Below are positions 1-7,990 of a stretch of DNA of 64,000 nucleotides, piece after piece; position 1 is the stretch's first letter; every line of letters begins with the position of its first letter. Where the stretch lies: NCBI GenBank assembly GCA_038326025.1, contig JBBQJP010000020.1, forward strand, positions 1-64,000. The letters run 5' to 3'. The translations under genes were made by a program, and so were the position numbers. Below the pieces are notes generated by a model that saw nothing but the letters and a program-made list of their open reading frames with translations, searched no databases and was not told where the DNA came from. The stretch is from CAISIP01 sp038326025. GTDB lineage: Bacteria > Pseudomonadota > Gammaproteobacteria > Burkholderiales > Burkholderiaceae_C.

Positions 1-506
1 CCTTTGGCAAAGGTGGCTCCAAATTCGTACAGCAAGCCGCGCAGCGCATTGACCTGCATGGTGCGCATCTTCATCAGCAGCTCGCGCTGGCGGTGCAGCG
101 TCAGCGTGGCCTGCTGCTGCGTGCTCTTGATACCCACGAACTTGACGCCGGGTTGCTGCACCGCCAGCCAGATCGCCCGCGCATCCGTCGCATCGGTCTT
201 GTTTCCCGACACAAACGGGCGCACCGCCTTGGCGTGCAGCAGACGCACGGTGTGTCCCAGTGCCTGCAACTCGCGCGCCCAGTGGTGTGCGCCCCCGCAG
301 GCTTCGATGGCGACAAGACAGGGTGGCTTGTTCACAAAGTGCGGCAGCACCCGCGCGCGCTTGAGCTGAATGTTCACAATCTCGCCCGTGCCCATGTCCA
401 CCGTGTGCAACTGGAACACATGTTTGGCAATATCAAGCCCCACCACTTGCTGACCGGCCATCGTGCCGATGATTTGTCCGACGTTCATTCCTGTATTACG
501 ATTCAT
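1..506 (-). CDS. IS110-family transposase, N-terminal part (cut by window edge)
   Basis: Reading from the ATG at 506 down to base 1 gives about 168 residues with no stop, so the gene continues outside the window. The protein shows the DEDD (RuvC-like) catalytic layout of IS110 transposases: an early Asp in VVGLDIAKHVFQ, a Glu in VAIEACGGAHHW, and two Asp in NKTDATDARAIW. Known family members are 300-400 residues, so roughly half is visible, and the C-terminal serine-containing transposase_20 domain lies outside. IS110 elements move without classical terminal inverted repeats. Whether the element is intact cannot be judged here. The family call is secure; the subgroup is not. Confidence 0.9.
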   Translation of the reverse strand, partial: MNRNTGMNVGQIIGTMAGQQVVGLDIAKHVFQLHTVDMGTGEIVNIQLKRARVLPHFVNKPPCLVAIEACGGAHHWARELQALGHTVRLLHAKAVRPFVSGNKTDATDARAIWLAVQQPGVKFVGIKSTQQQATLTLHRQRELLMKMRTMQVNALRGLLYEFGATFAK

Positions 507-600
507 GACGGATCCTCTATGGTGTTTGTGAAGACCGTGGTCTATCACGCTTGGGCACTTTGATGCCGTATCCATCAGAGGATCCACCCCGCATGCGCGG
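1..600 (-). mobile_element. 5' end of an IS110-family insertion sequence
   Basis: This covers the transposase part plus its upstream non-coding end. Upstream of the transposase start an imperfect inverted repeat is visible: GGATCCTCTATGG at 510-522 against CCATCAGAGGATCC at 572-585. It could be the subterminal repeat of the element or a structured leader. The right boundary is my estimate: it must lie before the stop codon of the cyclo-ligase gene at 710, because that protein has a normal C-terminus. No target duplication can be identified from one end. Confidence 0.65.
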
Positions 601-709
601 GACTTCTCTTCCTGATAGGCGGCTGTTCATCTCAGCGCTCCAATTTCCTTGCCCGTAGGCAGGGAGGCATCCATAGCATCTCCCTGGATTTTTCGGGTGG
701 GTGTGGACA

Positions 710-1366
710 TCAGTCTGCGCCGGTGTTGGCAAGTCGTTGCTCCAGCCGCATCGCCGCGACGGCTGGCTCAAGGCGTATGAGGCCTCGTGCCGAGGCCTCA
801 TACCAGGCGTCCTGCGTGGCAATGAAGTCCATCGCGATATCGTGTGGCTGCGGCGAAATGGTGTCGATGCGCGCCATCTCGAACCCTACGCCGATCGTCA
901 GTGGCCGCGGTGTCAGTGCCGCCAGCGTACGGTCATAGTAGCCACCACCGTAGCCCAGCCGATAACCCATGGCGTCGAAGCCGACAGGCGGCACCAGCGC
1001 CAGTTGGGGTATCACGACGTCGCCTTCTTCCGGTACAGGCAGGTCATACACACCGACGCTGGTGCGCATGCCGGGCCACCAATCGCGAAACTGCAAGGGC
1101 GCGGCTTTTTGCACCACCACCGGCAGCGCGGTGCGCGCGCCGGCGTCACGCCAGGCGCGCATCAGATATCGCGGATCGAACTCGCCCTTGATCGGCCAGT
1201 AGCCGGCGATGACCATGCCAGGCAGCGGATCGACTGCAGCTTGCAGTCGGCGTGTGAGTTGTACATTCCAGTGATTGTGTTGTTCCTTGCCCAAGGCCAT
1301 GCGCTGCGCCAGCAAACTGTCGCGCTGCGCTTTGCGCCAGGACCTGAGTTCGGGGGATAGGGGCAT
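710..1366 (-). CDS. 5-formyltetrahydrofolate cyclo-ligase
   Basis: This 218-residue cytosolic enzyme converts 5-formyl-THF to 5,10-methenyl-THF with ATP, returning a storage or inhibitory folate to the one-carbon pool. The glycine-rich GYGGGYYDRTLA motif near residue 150 is the family's phosphate/folate-binding signature, and the N-terminal RSWRKAQRDSLLAQR helix is typical. I chose the ATG at 1366 because the protein then starts MPLSPELRSW and has the family's usual length; an in-frame ATG at 1426 would add 20 atypical residues. In many proteobacteria this gene follows 6S RNA, but only about 150 bases separate it from the divergent pentapeptide gene and no 6S-like fold was seen. Gene names in use are fau and ygfA. 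Confidence 0.92.
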   Translation of the reverse strand: MPLSPELRSWRKAQRDSLLAQRMALGKEQHNHWNVQLTRRLQAAVDPLPGMVIAGYWPIKGEFDPRYLMRAWRDAGARTALPVVVQKAAPLQFRDWWPGMRTSVGVYDLPVPEEGDVVIPQLALVPPVGFDAMGYRLGYGGGYYDRTLAALTPRPLTIGVGFEMARIDTISPQPHDIAMDFIATQDAWYEASARGLIRLEPAVAAMRLEQRLANTGAD

Positions 1367-1468
1367 GTGCTTGCGTGTGGGGCTGGACACACAAGCGCAG
1401 AGCCATCGCGCCACTGGCGAGTCCATGATGAGTATCCCCAGGATGGCACATGGCGGTCAACCCTGGCC

Positions 1469-1491
1469 ATGCCCCAAGGCGGGGCATTTTT
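1469..1491 (+). terminator. Intrinsic-terminator-like hairpin between divergent genes
   Basis: ATGCCCC (1469-1475), a five-base loop and GGGGCAT (1481-1487) form a perfect seven-base-pair stem followed by five T on the plus strand. It has the form of a rho-independent terminator. It sits between two divergent genes, where no annotated plus-strand gene ends, so it may end a short leader or small RNA, or shield the downstream promoter. Confidence 0.5.
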
Positions 1492-1517
1492 GGGCGCCTG
1501 CAGTTAAGATAGTCCGC

Positions 1518-2282
1518 ATGCACCGTTCACCACCGACCCAGGCACATGCCGTATTGCCGTCTCAACGCGTTTGCGCGCTCGCGCCCGCATGGGCCAAACG
1601 CCGTCGCACCTGGCAGCCGATGGCCGCACTGATGTTGTGCCTGACCGGGGCTACGGCCTGGGCGGGATGCAGCGATGCGCCAGCGGCCGCTGTCGACTGG
1701 ACTGAATGCGAGAAGGCCAGACTGGTGCTGCGCAGTGCCGTCCTCACCGGAGCGCGGCTGGCGGGCACCGATTTCAACGGCACCGATCTGATGGGCGCCA
1801 AGATGGCGGGCGCCGACCTGACCCACGGCAGCGTGGATCGGGCCCGCCTGAGCGGCGCCGATCTGAGCCGGGCCAAATTGGTGCAGCTCAACAGTTACCG
1901 CGCCAATTTCAAGGGCGCCAACCTGTCTGGTGCCGATATGACCAAGGCGGAGTTGTTTCGGGCCAATCTGTCGACGGCCAATCTCACCGGCACGAACCTG
2001 CGCAAGGCAGAACTGCAGCGCGCGATATTGGAGGGTGCCAACCTCAATGGCGCCAATCTGACCGGCGCCGATATGGCACGGGCGAATCTGGTCAATGCCA
2101 AGATGGACGGCACGCGGCTGGCGGAGGCCCGCATGTTCCGCACCCGACTCGAAGGTGTCGACCTGAGCCGCAGCGTCGGCCTGTCGGCGCCTCAGCTGGA
2201 CATTGCCTGCGGCGATGCGCGTACGCGATTGCCCGAAGGCATCAAGGCCCCCAAATCCTGGCCATGTGGCAAGGACGATTGA
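1518..2282 (+). CDS. Exported pentapeptide-repeat protein
   Basis: The protein has 254 residues if started at the ATG at 1518. The middle (residues about 80-215) is a run of A(D/N)LxX pentapeptides such as GADLSRAKL and GANLNGANL, which fold as a right-handed quadrilateral beta-helix. The N-terminus has basic residues (KRRR) followed by a hydrophobic stretch ending GATAWA, read as a signal peptide, so the helix should be periplasmic. An alternative start at 1620 gives a shorter signal without positive charge. The C-terminus has two cysteines (DIACGDAR, SWPCGKDD) that could form a disulfide. No catalytic domain is present, and the molecular role is unknown. Confidence 0.8.
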   Translation: MHRSPPTQAHAVLPSQRVCALAPAWAKRRRTWQPMAALMLCLTGATAWAGCSDAPAAAVDWTECEKARLVLRSAVLTGARLAGTDFNGTDLMGAKMAGADLTHGSVDRARLSGADLSRAKLVQLNSYRANFKGANLSGADMTKAELFRANLSTANLTGTNLRKAELQRAILEGANLNGANLTGADMARANLVNAKMDGTRLAEARMFRTRLEGVDLSRSVGLSAPQLDIACGDARTRLPEGIKAPKSWPCGKDD

Positions 2283-2353
2283 CCTGATTGCGGGTCAATC
2301 TGCAGTTGGCGTGACGCCATTGCACGGCATGGGAATTGCTTGTAGTATCGGCA

Positions 2354-2367
2354 CCTGTCTATACAAC
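2354..2367. promoter_or_regulatory. Operator-like palindrome upstream of the 2387 operon
   Basis: CCTGTCTATACAAC lies 20 bases before the binding-protein start. It matches 10 of 14 positions of CTTATCTAGACAAG at 12536-12549, upstream of the opposing operon. TGT...ACA palindromes of this kind are typical operators of GntR-family repressors. A possible promoter overlaps it: TTGCTT (2336-2341), an 18-base spacer and TATACA (2360-2365). No regulator gene for it is visible in the window. Confidence 0.4.
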
Positions 2368-2386
2368 TTCAAGTCTGGGCCCAACT

Positions 2387-3184
2387 ATGAAAAAGCTGAT
2401 TTCCTTCGTTGCCGGTTTGGCGACTGCCGCGATGCTGCTGGTCCCCATAAGCGCCATGGCGCAGAACAAGTCGCATCTGGCCCAGATTCTGGAGCGCGGA
2501 ACCTTGCGTGTGGGCACGACCGGTGACTTCAACCCGATGTCGATCAAGGACACTGCGACCAATACCCTGACCGGTTTCGACGTCGAGGCCATGACGCAAC
2601 TGGCTGCCGACATGGGCGTCAAAATCGAGTTCGTTCCGGCTGAATGGGCCACGCTGGTCAACGGCATTGTGTCGGATCGTTACGACATTTTTTCCGGTGC
2701 TTCTCTGAGCATGGCGCGGGCCAAGACCGTGGCTTTTTCCAACCCCTACATTTATGCGGGCACCGTGCCACTGGTGAGCAAGAAGACGGGCGCCAAGATC
2801 ACCAACTGGGACGCCATCAACAACCCCAACACCACGGTCGCGGTGTTGATGGGAACCGTGTTCGAACAGCAGGCCAAGTCGCACTTTCCCAAGGCCAAGG
2901 TGCGTTCGATCGAGAAGCCGGCAACCGGTTACCAGGAAGTGCTTGCCGGACGCGCACAGGTAACCATCACCAGCAACGTCGAAGCCGCCACACTGATGAA
3001 GACCTATCCGGATCTGCAGATGGTGGGCAACAACTCCGAAATGCGCAACAAGCGTCCGTTCGCTTATCCGATGCCGCAGGGTGATGAAGTGTGGCTGACC
3101 TTCGTCAACAACTGGATCGCCCTGAAGACCGCCGAAGGATTTTTCGACGCGCTTGAAGCCAAATGGCTGTCGGCCAAAAAATAG
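2387..3184 (+). CDS. Periplasmic amino-acid-type binding protein (SBP family 3)
   Basis: This 265-residue protein starts with a clear Sec signal peptide (MKKLISFVAGL... ending ISAMA). The mature part is a bilobal family-3 solute-binding protein: the GTLRVGTTGDFNPMS opening strand, TGFDVEAMTQLA, and DIFSGASLSMARAKTVAFSNPY. The family binds amino acids or amino-acid-like solutes, and one branch consists of periplasmic cyclohexadienyl dehydratases (PheC). The overall look, including the ILERGTLRVGTTGDF start, is close to that branch, so an enzymatic role cannot be excluded. The gene overlaps the next permease gene by 22 bases, which favours transport. The start at 2387 removes 17 residues of non-signal sequence that an upstream ATG would add. 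Confidence 0.85.
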   Translation: MKKLISFVAGLATAAMLLVPISAMAQNKSHLAQILERGTLRVGTTGDFNPMSIKDTATNTLTGFDVEAMTQLAADMGVKIEFVPAEWATLVNGIVSDRYDIFSGASLSMARAKTVAFSNPYIYAGTVPLVSKKTGAKITNWDAINNPNTTVAVLMGTVFEQQAKSHFPKAKVRSIEKPATGYQEVLAGRAQVTITSNVEAATLMKTYPDLQMVGNNSEMRNKRPFAYPMPQGDEVWLTFVNNWIALKTAEGFFDALEAKWLSAKK

Positions 3185-3945
3185 GCCGTTCGCTCGCCCT
3201 TGCGGCATTCGGGTTTCTGCTGGCCGGTTGCGCGGCCGGAGCCTCCGGCGGTGGCGCCTCCAGTTACAACTGGGGCTGGTACATCTTCAATCCCTTGCAG
3301 GCCAAGGGACTGTCGAATCTGCAGTTCCTGATTGGCGGTATCTGGTCGACGATCCTCGTTTCCGTCAGTGCGATTGTCGTGTCGATCACACTCGGCGCTC
3401 TGGTGGCGATTGCCGGCTTGTCCAAGCGGCGCTGGCTCAACCGCGTGAACCGGGTCTATGTCGAACTGTTCCGCTCGATTCCGCTGCTGGTGCTGCTGTT
3501 ATGGGTGTTCTACGGGCTGCCGGTCATCATCGGTCTGCAACTCGGCGTATTTGCCACCGGCGTGTTGTCGCTGGCGATCAGTGACAGCGCGTTCGAAGCA
3601 GAGGTCTTCCGCGCCGGCATCCAGTCGGTTCCCAAGGGGCAGATCGAAGCGGCTCGCAGCCTGGGACTGAGCTGGTCATTGCAGATGCGACTGGTGGTGT
3701 TTCCGCAGGCGATCAAGGTGATTCTCCCGGCGCTGGGAAACCAGTTCGTCTATGTGCTCAAGATGTCGTCGCTGATCTCGGTGATCGGTTTGCAAGAACT
3801 GACGCGGCGCGCCAATGAGCTCAATGTCAGCGAATACCGGCCGCTGGAAACCTATACGCTGCTGGTGGCCGAATATCTGCTGCTGATCCTGTTTGTGTCG
3901 TACCTGGTGCGACGACTGGAGCGAAAGATGGCAACGGCGCACTGA
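3163..3945 (+). CDS. Amino-acid-type ABC transporter permease with lipobox-like N-terminus
   Basis: A 260-residue inner-membrane permease of the His/Glu/Gln class. Membrane segments are visible from about residue 58 on, and the ATPase-docking loop reads EAARSLGLSWSLQMRLVVFPQAIKVILP (residues about 165-193), the EAA motif. The N-terminus is odd: RSLALAAFGFLLAGCAAG ends in LAGC, a textbook lipoprotein processing site, before the usual SYNWGWYIFNPLQ segment. The gene overlaps the binding-protein gene by 22 bases, indicating translational coupling. No ATPase gene follows; the nearest is at 7991-8800 in the opposing operon. Confidence 0.9.
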   Translation: MAVGQKIGRSLALAAFGFLLAGCAAGASGGGASSYNWGWYIFNPLQAKGLSNLQFLIGGIWSTILVSVSAIVVSITLGALVAIAGLSKRRWLNRVNRVYVELFRSIPLLVLLLWVFYGLPVIIGLQLGVFATGVLSLAISDSAFEAEVFRAGIQSVPKGQIEAARSLGLSWSLQMRLVVFPQAIKVILPALGNQFVYVLKMSSLISVIGLQELTRRANELNVSEYRPLETYTLLVAEYLLLILFVSYLVRRLERKMATAH

Positions 3946-3972
3946 ACGGCGCACAGGAAAGCAGCGACGACC

Positions 3973-4749
3973 ATGATCTTGCACCAATCCACCTGGCCGG
4001 CAGTCGAGGCCTACCTGAAACAGTCGACCGGTGTCGTTGTGCCCATGGGCTCGACCGAGCAGCATGGCCCGACCGGGCTGATCGGCACCGATAGCATTAC
4101 CGCGCAGGCGGTCGCACATGCGATGGCCGAGTTGTGTGGTGCCTTGGTAGGGCCCACGCTGGTGCTCGGTCCGGCGCAGTTCAATCTGGCGTTTCCTGGC
4201 ACGGTGTCGTTGCGACCGACAACGCTGATCCGGGTGATCGTCGACTATGTGCAGTCGCTGGCCAGCCAGGGCTTCCGCCAGTTCTATTTTCTCAACGGGC
4301 ACGGCGGCAACCTGGCGCCGGCGCAGTGTGCGTTCCAGGAGATTCATGCCGACCGCAGCCTCGGGCGTGGCACGGCCGAGCCGCTGTTTTTTCGGATGCG
4401 CAGCTGGTGGGACTATCCCGAAGCCAACGCGCTGCGCCAAAGCCTTTACGGCGCCGGCGAAGGCATGCATGCCACGCCATCGGAAGTGGCGATCACGCGT
4501 GCGCTGCTGCCGCACCATTGCCCGCCCGACACACACGCTGCACCCCCGACACTGAGTGCGGACTTCATCAAGGCCCATGCGGGCGATAACCATGCCGATG
4601 CGCCGACACACCGCGGCCAGTTTCCCGATGGCAGGGTCGGGTCAGACTCCGCGCTGGGCCTGGCCGCACACGGTGCGCAGTTCGTGGCGCTGGCCGCCGC
4701 TGCGGCCGCGCAGGATTACCAGGCGTTTCTGGCAGGGGGTGGCGCATGA
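3973..4749 (+). CDS. Creatininase-family amidohydrolase
   Basis: A 258-residue cytosolic metal-dependent hydrolase. The family's binuclear metal-site motifs are in place: Glu and His in STEQHGPTG, Asp in GTDSITAQAVA, His in FLNGHGGNLAP, and Glu in HATPSEVAITRALLP. Members open cyclic amides (creatinine) or cleave formamides in riboflavin/F420 biosynthesis and in mycofactocin maturation. Here the gene sits between transport genes and a GST gene, which suggests hydrolysis of an amide or lactam in the imported compound. This is inference; the substrate is not readable from the sequence. It overlaps the next gene by four bases (ATGA). Confidence 0.88.
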   Translation: MILHQSTWPAVEAYLKQSTGVVVPMGSTEQHGPTGLIGTDSITAQAVAHAMAELCGALVGPTLVLGPAQFNLAFPGTVSLRPTTLIRVIVDYVQSLASQGFRQFYFLNGHGGNLAPAQCAFQEIHADRSLGRGTAEPLFFRMRSWWDYPEANALRQSLYGAGEGMHATPSEVAITRALLPHHCPPDTHAAPPTLSADFIKAHAGDNHADAPTHRGQFPDGRVGSDSALGLAAHGAQFVALAAAAAAQDYQAFLAGGGA

Positions 4750-5396
4750 TGATCTTCCATGCGTCGCCGGTGTCGAGCTATAGCGCCAAAGTGCGCATCG
4801 TGCTGGCAGTCAAAGGCGTCGACTATGAAGAGCAACTGCCTGCGGGCGGATACCGTTCGGCCGAATATCGCGCCATCGTGCCTATGGGCACCTTGCCGGC
4901 GATCCGCATCGGCGACTGGGTGCTGTCGGAGTCGGAGGTCATCAACGAGTTCCTGGACGAAACCTATCCGTCGCCACCGATGTTGCCGGGCGATGCGCGG
5001 GCGCGCGCCCGCATCCGCTTTGTCTGCCGCTTCCACGACCTGCATCTGGAACCGAAAGTGCGGGCCTTGTTTGCACATGTGAAGCCCGCAAGCCGTGATC
5101 CGCAGCAGGTCAAGGCGCTGCGTGGCGAGATCGAGATGCGTATCGCGCAGCTAGCGTCGTGGGTGCAACCCCAGCCATGGCTGCTGACGCCGACGATCAG
5201 TTTGGCCGACTGCGGACTGCTGGTGAATCTGCCGCTGGCTTGCATGGTGCTGGCGGCCTGTGGCCAACCCATCGTCCTGCCGCCGGTGTTGCAGGCATGG
5301 CTCGACGCCGCCTGTGTACATCCGCCGGTGCAGCAAGCGCTCGACCCCTGGCGTGCGGCGACGCAGGCCTGGCTGACAACATCCCTTGGAACATGA
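4746..5396 (+). CDS. Glutathione S-transferase family protein
   Basis: This 216-residue protein has an N-terminal thioredoxin-like half (MMIFHASPVSSYSAKVRIVLAVKGVDYEE; then PMGTLPAIRIGDWVLSESEVINEFLDETY with the cis-Pro and the SES/E glutathione-contact residues) and an all-helical C-terminal half. The Ser-Ser-Tyr-Ser near residue 10 supplies the likely thiol-activating residue. It may conjugate, isomerise or dehalogenate a substrate. It is translationally coupled to the creatininase gene (ATGA), and the HD-domain gene begins within a few bases of its stop. Its place in the operon suggests a catabolic rather than a general detoxifying job. Confidence 0.87.
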   Translation: MMIFHASPVSSYSAKVRIVLAVKGVDYEEQLPAGGYRSAEYRAIVPMGTLPAIRIGDWVLSESEVINEFLDETYPSPPMLPGDARARARIRFVCRFHDLHLEPKVRALFAHVKPASRDPQQVKALRGEIEMRIAQLASWVQPQPWLLTPTISLADCGLLVNLPLACMVLAACGQPIVLPPVLQAWLDAACVHPPVQQALDPWRAATQAWLTTSLGT

Positions 5397-5400
5397 ACCA

Positions 5401-6051
5401 ATGACGACCATCGAACAATCCCGACTTTCGCCGCTGGCCCAGCCCGACTGGCGCCATATCGACAAGATCGCTCTGGAGGATTTCCAGGCGCAAGACTGGC
5501 AACTGCTCGAGCAGCAGCGGCGCCTTTACCTGGCCGAGTACCAGGCCAGCCAGGCGCTGCGCCTGTTGACCGCTTCGCAGGACGACCCGTCGTTCGGCTA
5601 CATGATCAACAACTACCGCCACTGCCTGCAATCGGCCACCATGGTGTTGCGCGATGGCCGGGACGAGGAGGACGTGGTGGTTGCCTTGCTGCACGATGTC
5701 GGGTTCATCACCTGCCCGCTGATGCATGGTGATTTCGCCGCGGACCTGATGGGCGCCTACATATCGGACCGCAACTACTGGATGCTGCAGCACCATGCGA
5801 CGTTCCAGAATGTGCATTCCCCGCGCCTGCCTGGCGTCAAGCAGCATGAACGTGATCTGTGGAAAGGCCATCCGTATTACGACTGGACGGCCGAGTTCGT
5901 CGCGTCCTACGACCAGGCCGCAGCAGACCCCGACTACCGGTGCGAGCCGATAGAGACTTTTGTTCCGATGGTGCAGCGGATCTTCGCGCGCAAGCCGGTC
6001 GACCGCCGCACCACCACCCTGGAGATTGACGCGATGAAGGAACCGCAATGA
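5401..6051 (+). CDS. HD-domain protein, possibly an MIOX/PhnZ-like diiron oxygenase
   Basis: The protein has 216 residues from the ATG at 5401; a TTG at 5386 is an alternative start. It is all-helical with an HD-type metal site: His in NNYRHCLQSATMVL, the HD pair in VVALLHDVGF, His in CPLMHGDFAADLMG and His in NYWMLQHHATFQN. This spacing recalls the small HD oxygenases (PhnZ, TmpB, MIOX) that use a mixed-valent diiron centre to oxidise C-H bonds next to phosphonate, ammonium or polyol groups; ordinary HD phosphohydrolases share the fold. The company of a Rieske oxygenase and a 2OG oxygenase in the facing operon makes an oxygenase more attractive. It overlaps the next gene by ATGA. Confidence 0.75.
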   Translation: MTTIEQSRLSPLAQPDWRHIDKIALEDFQAQDWQLLEQQRRLYLAEYQASQALRLLTASQDDPSFGYMINNYRHCLQSATMVLRDGRDEEDVVVALLHDVGFITCPLMHGDFAADLMGAYISDRNYWMLQHHATFQNVHSPRLPGVKQHERDLWKGHPYYDWTAEFVASYDQAAADPDYRCEPIETFVPMVQRIFARKPVDRRTTTLEIDAMKEPQ

Positions 6052-6635
6052 CCGCATGGATACGGATGATTCCGCTGGAAGAAGCCAGCGGCAAGCTCCA
6101 GGAGATGTACGAATTGGCCAAGACGCCGGCCGGCACCGTGGACAACGTGATGCGCGCGCACAGCCTGCGGCCGCACAGCATGCAAGGACACCTGGCGCTG
6201 TACCGCAACGTGCTGCACAACCCGGACAACACCTTGCCATTCTGGTTCCTGGAGGTCGTGGCGTCCTACGTCAGCATGTCCAACAAGTGCGACTACAGCC
6301 TGACCCACCACTGGGCCAATGCGCGCCGGTTGATGAACGACAAGCCACGCGCGCAAAAGGTCTGGGACGCCTTGTCGGCCGCCAGGCCCGAGCAGGCGTT
6401 CGAGGGCAAGGAACTTGCGTTTCTGAACTATGCGCGCAAGCTGACAGTTGACGTGGCGAACATGCAGCGCAGCGACTACGAGGCCTTGCGCGCTGCCGGT
6501 TGCGACGACGGCGAGATCCTGGAGGTGAACCAGGTCTGCGCGTATTTCAACTATTCGAACCGGCTGCTCAACGGGCTCGGTGTGACGACCGAGGGCGATA
6601 CCGTTGGGTATTACAAGGAGCCGGACGGGGCTTGA
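6048..6635 (+). CDS. Carboxymuconolactone decarboxylase/AhpD-like protein with a CxxS site
   Basis: A 195-residue helical protein of the AhpD/peroxidase-related group. The expected redox motif is CxxCxxHH; here the region reads NKCDYSLTHHW (around residue 85), so the second cysteine is serine while the histidines remain. That leaves one reactive thiol, so a disulfide-cycling alkylhydroperoxidase reaction of the usual kind is unlikely. CxxS variants can act as isomerases or thiol-adduct enzymes. It is the last gene of the plus-strand operon and is coupled to the HD gene. The C-terminal YFNYSNRLLNGLGV segment is typical of the group. Confidence 0.82.
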   Translation: MTAWIRMIPLEEASGKLQEMYELAKTPAGTVDNVMRAHSLRPHSMQGHLALYRNVLHNPDNTLPFWFLEVVASYVSMSNKCDYSLTHHWANARRLMNDKPRAQKVWDALSAARPEQAFEGKELAFLNYARKLTVDVANMQRSDYEALRAAGCDDGEILEVNQVCAYFNYSNRLLNGLGVTTEGDTVGYYKEPDGA

Positions 6636-6836
6636 GTCCGACTTTCGCCTGAGTGCCTGGCCCCGTCACGGGGTGCTTAGTGCGCGTGGGTTGATGCGTC
6701 TGCTCTTGGCGTGGGCCGGAGAACGCGAGTGCGCAGCCGCCGCCCCTGTCCACGCGCACCGCCCGCGTGCGCCACCGAACCGCGCTTTCGGGAAATGGCC
6801 AGTCATGCCGCCGCTATTCTTCCCCGCAAACCGCAT

Positions 6837-7904
6837 TCAACTGCTGGACATAGCGCTTCGGTCGACCATCGCCACTGCCTGCGTGTTTTCCTTCGCAATC
6901 AGCTCCGTCAGCTCCTTGCGAAATCGGGACGCCGCTGCGTCGAGCAGCAGTCCGGTGGTCGGGGTGGTCTTGCTTTTCATGCCCAGGTGCACGGCTCGCA
7001 GGATGGCGCGGTCCTCTTCGAATGCAGCCCTGGCGCCAGCGGCGACTTTGCGCGTGATCTCTTCGTCGTGCGGATCGGTGTTGCGATGCTGCAGCCAGTA
7101 ATACTGGGTGTTGTCGTCGTCGATTGGCGTCATGAAATGGTAGGAGATCATCCGGTAGGTGTCGGCGTCTTCGACCATCGAAGGGCCACCTTTGCCGGCG
7201 GGGGTGTAGATGCCCATGTTGACCGCCAGCGCAGGGTAACGCACCTCATAGTGCTGCAGCCGGTCGGCGTTGCCCTTGAACCTGACCAGCGGGGCATAAA
7301 ACGGCGGCGGCGGCTGGTCCAGCATCCAGCGGCTGTTGACCACACCGGTCGCATTGGCGGTGATCTGCATCGGGGTGTTGTCGGTGCCGGCGCCGGCGAA
7401 CGAACTGCGGTGCACCCAGGCCACGTGGGACGGGTCCAGCAGGTTGTCGACCATCCACAGGTAGTTGCACTCGATCAGCAGGCTGTCGCCCTTGGTCACA
7501 TGCCAGTGGGGGTCGTCGTAGTTCTCGATCCGGATGATGCTGCTGTCGTCGGCCTGGGCCGGGTCACCCATCCAGATCCAGAGCAAGCCGTAGCGGTCGC
7601 ATACCGGGTAGCTGCGGACCTTGGCGAAAGGTGGAATACGCTGCTGCGTCGCTGCGTCGATGCATTGGCCTGAGCAGTCGAAGGTCAGCCCGTGGTAACC
7701 GCATTCCACCGCATCACCCTTGATGCGACCCATCGATAGTGGCAGCTTGCGGTGCGGGCAGGCATCTTCGAGCGCAACCGGCCTGCCGTCTTCGGTGCGG
7801 TACAGCACCACCGCTTCGCCGAGCAGTCTGACGGGTTTGAGCGTGCGATCGACCTGGGGCGTCAAGGCTGCCACATACCAGGCGTTGCGCAGAAACTGGG
7901 ACAT
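6837..7904 (-). CDS. Rieske non-heme iron oxygenase, VanA-like
   Basis: A 355-residue oxygenase subunit. The Rieske [2Fe-2S] ligands are CPHRKLPLSMG (residue about 49) and CGYHGLTFD (about 68). The mononuclear iron site is NLLDPSHVAWVHRSSF (about 155), with the conserved Asp that links the two centres and the two His. Length and layout match vanillate O-demethylase and related demethylating or hydroxylating oxygenases. No reductase gene is adjacent, so electrons must come from elsewhere. It is the last gene of the minus-strand operon, 86 bases after the ATPase, with a strong ribosome binding site (GGAAGGAAAT). The product class (demethylation versus hydroxylation) cannot be told. Confidence 0.92.
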   Translation of the reverse strand: MSQFLRNAWYVAALTPQVDRTLKPVRLLGEAVVLYRTEDGRPVALEDACPHRKLPLSMGRIKGDAVECGYHGLTFDCSGQCIDAATQQRIPPFAKVRSYPVCDRYGLLWIWMGDPAQADDSSIIRIENYDDPHWHVTKGDSLLIECNYLWMVDNLLDPSHVAWVHRSSFAGAGTDNTPMQITANATGVVNSRWMLDQPPPPFYAPLVRFKGNADRLQHYEVRYPALAVNMGIYTPAGKGGPSMVEDADTYRMISYHFMTPIDDDNTQYYWLQHRNTDPHDEEITRKVAAGARAAFEEDRAILRAVHLGMKSKTTPTTGLLLDAAASRFRKELTELIAKENTQAVAMVDRSAMSSS

Positions 7905-7990
7905 TGTGTTATTTCCTTCCAGGTGTCAGGCGTCTGCCAGCAGGCCGCGGAGCGGAGTGTTGGTCGACTCGCCGTACGTGACCGCCATCA

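Noticed and set aside
1367..1517. 6S RNA gene next to the cyclo-ligase gene
   Set aside because: The gap is only about 150 bases, shorter than 6S RNA, and no long bulged hairpin was seen.
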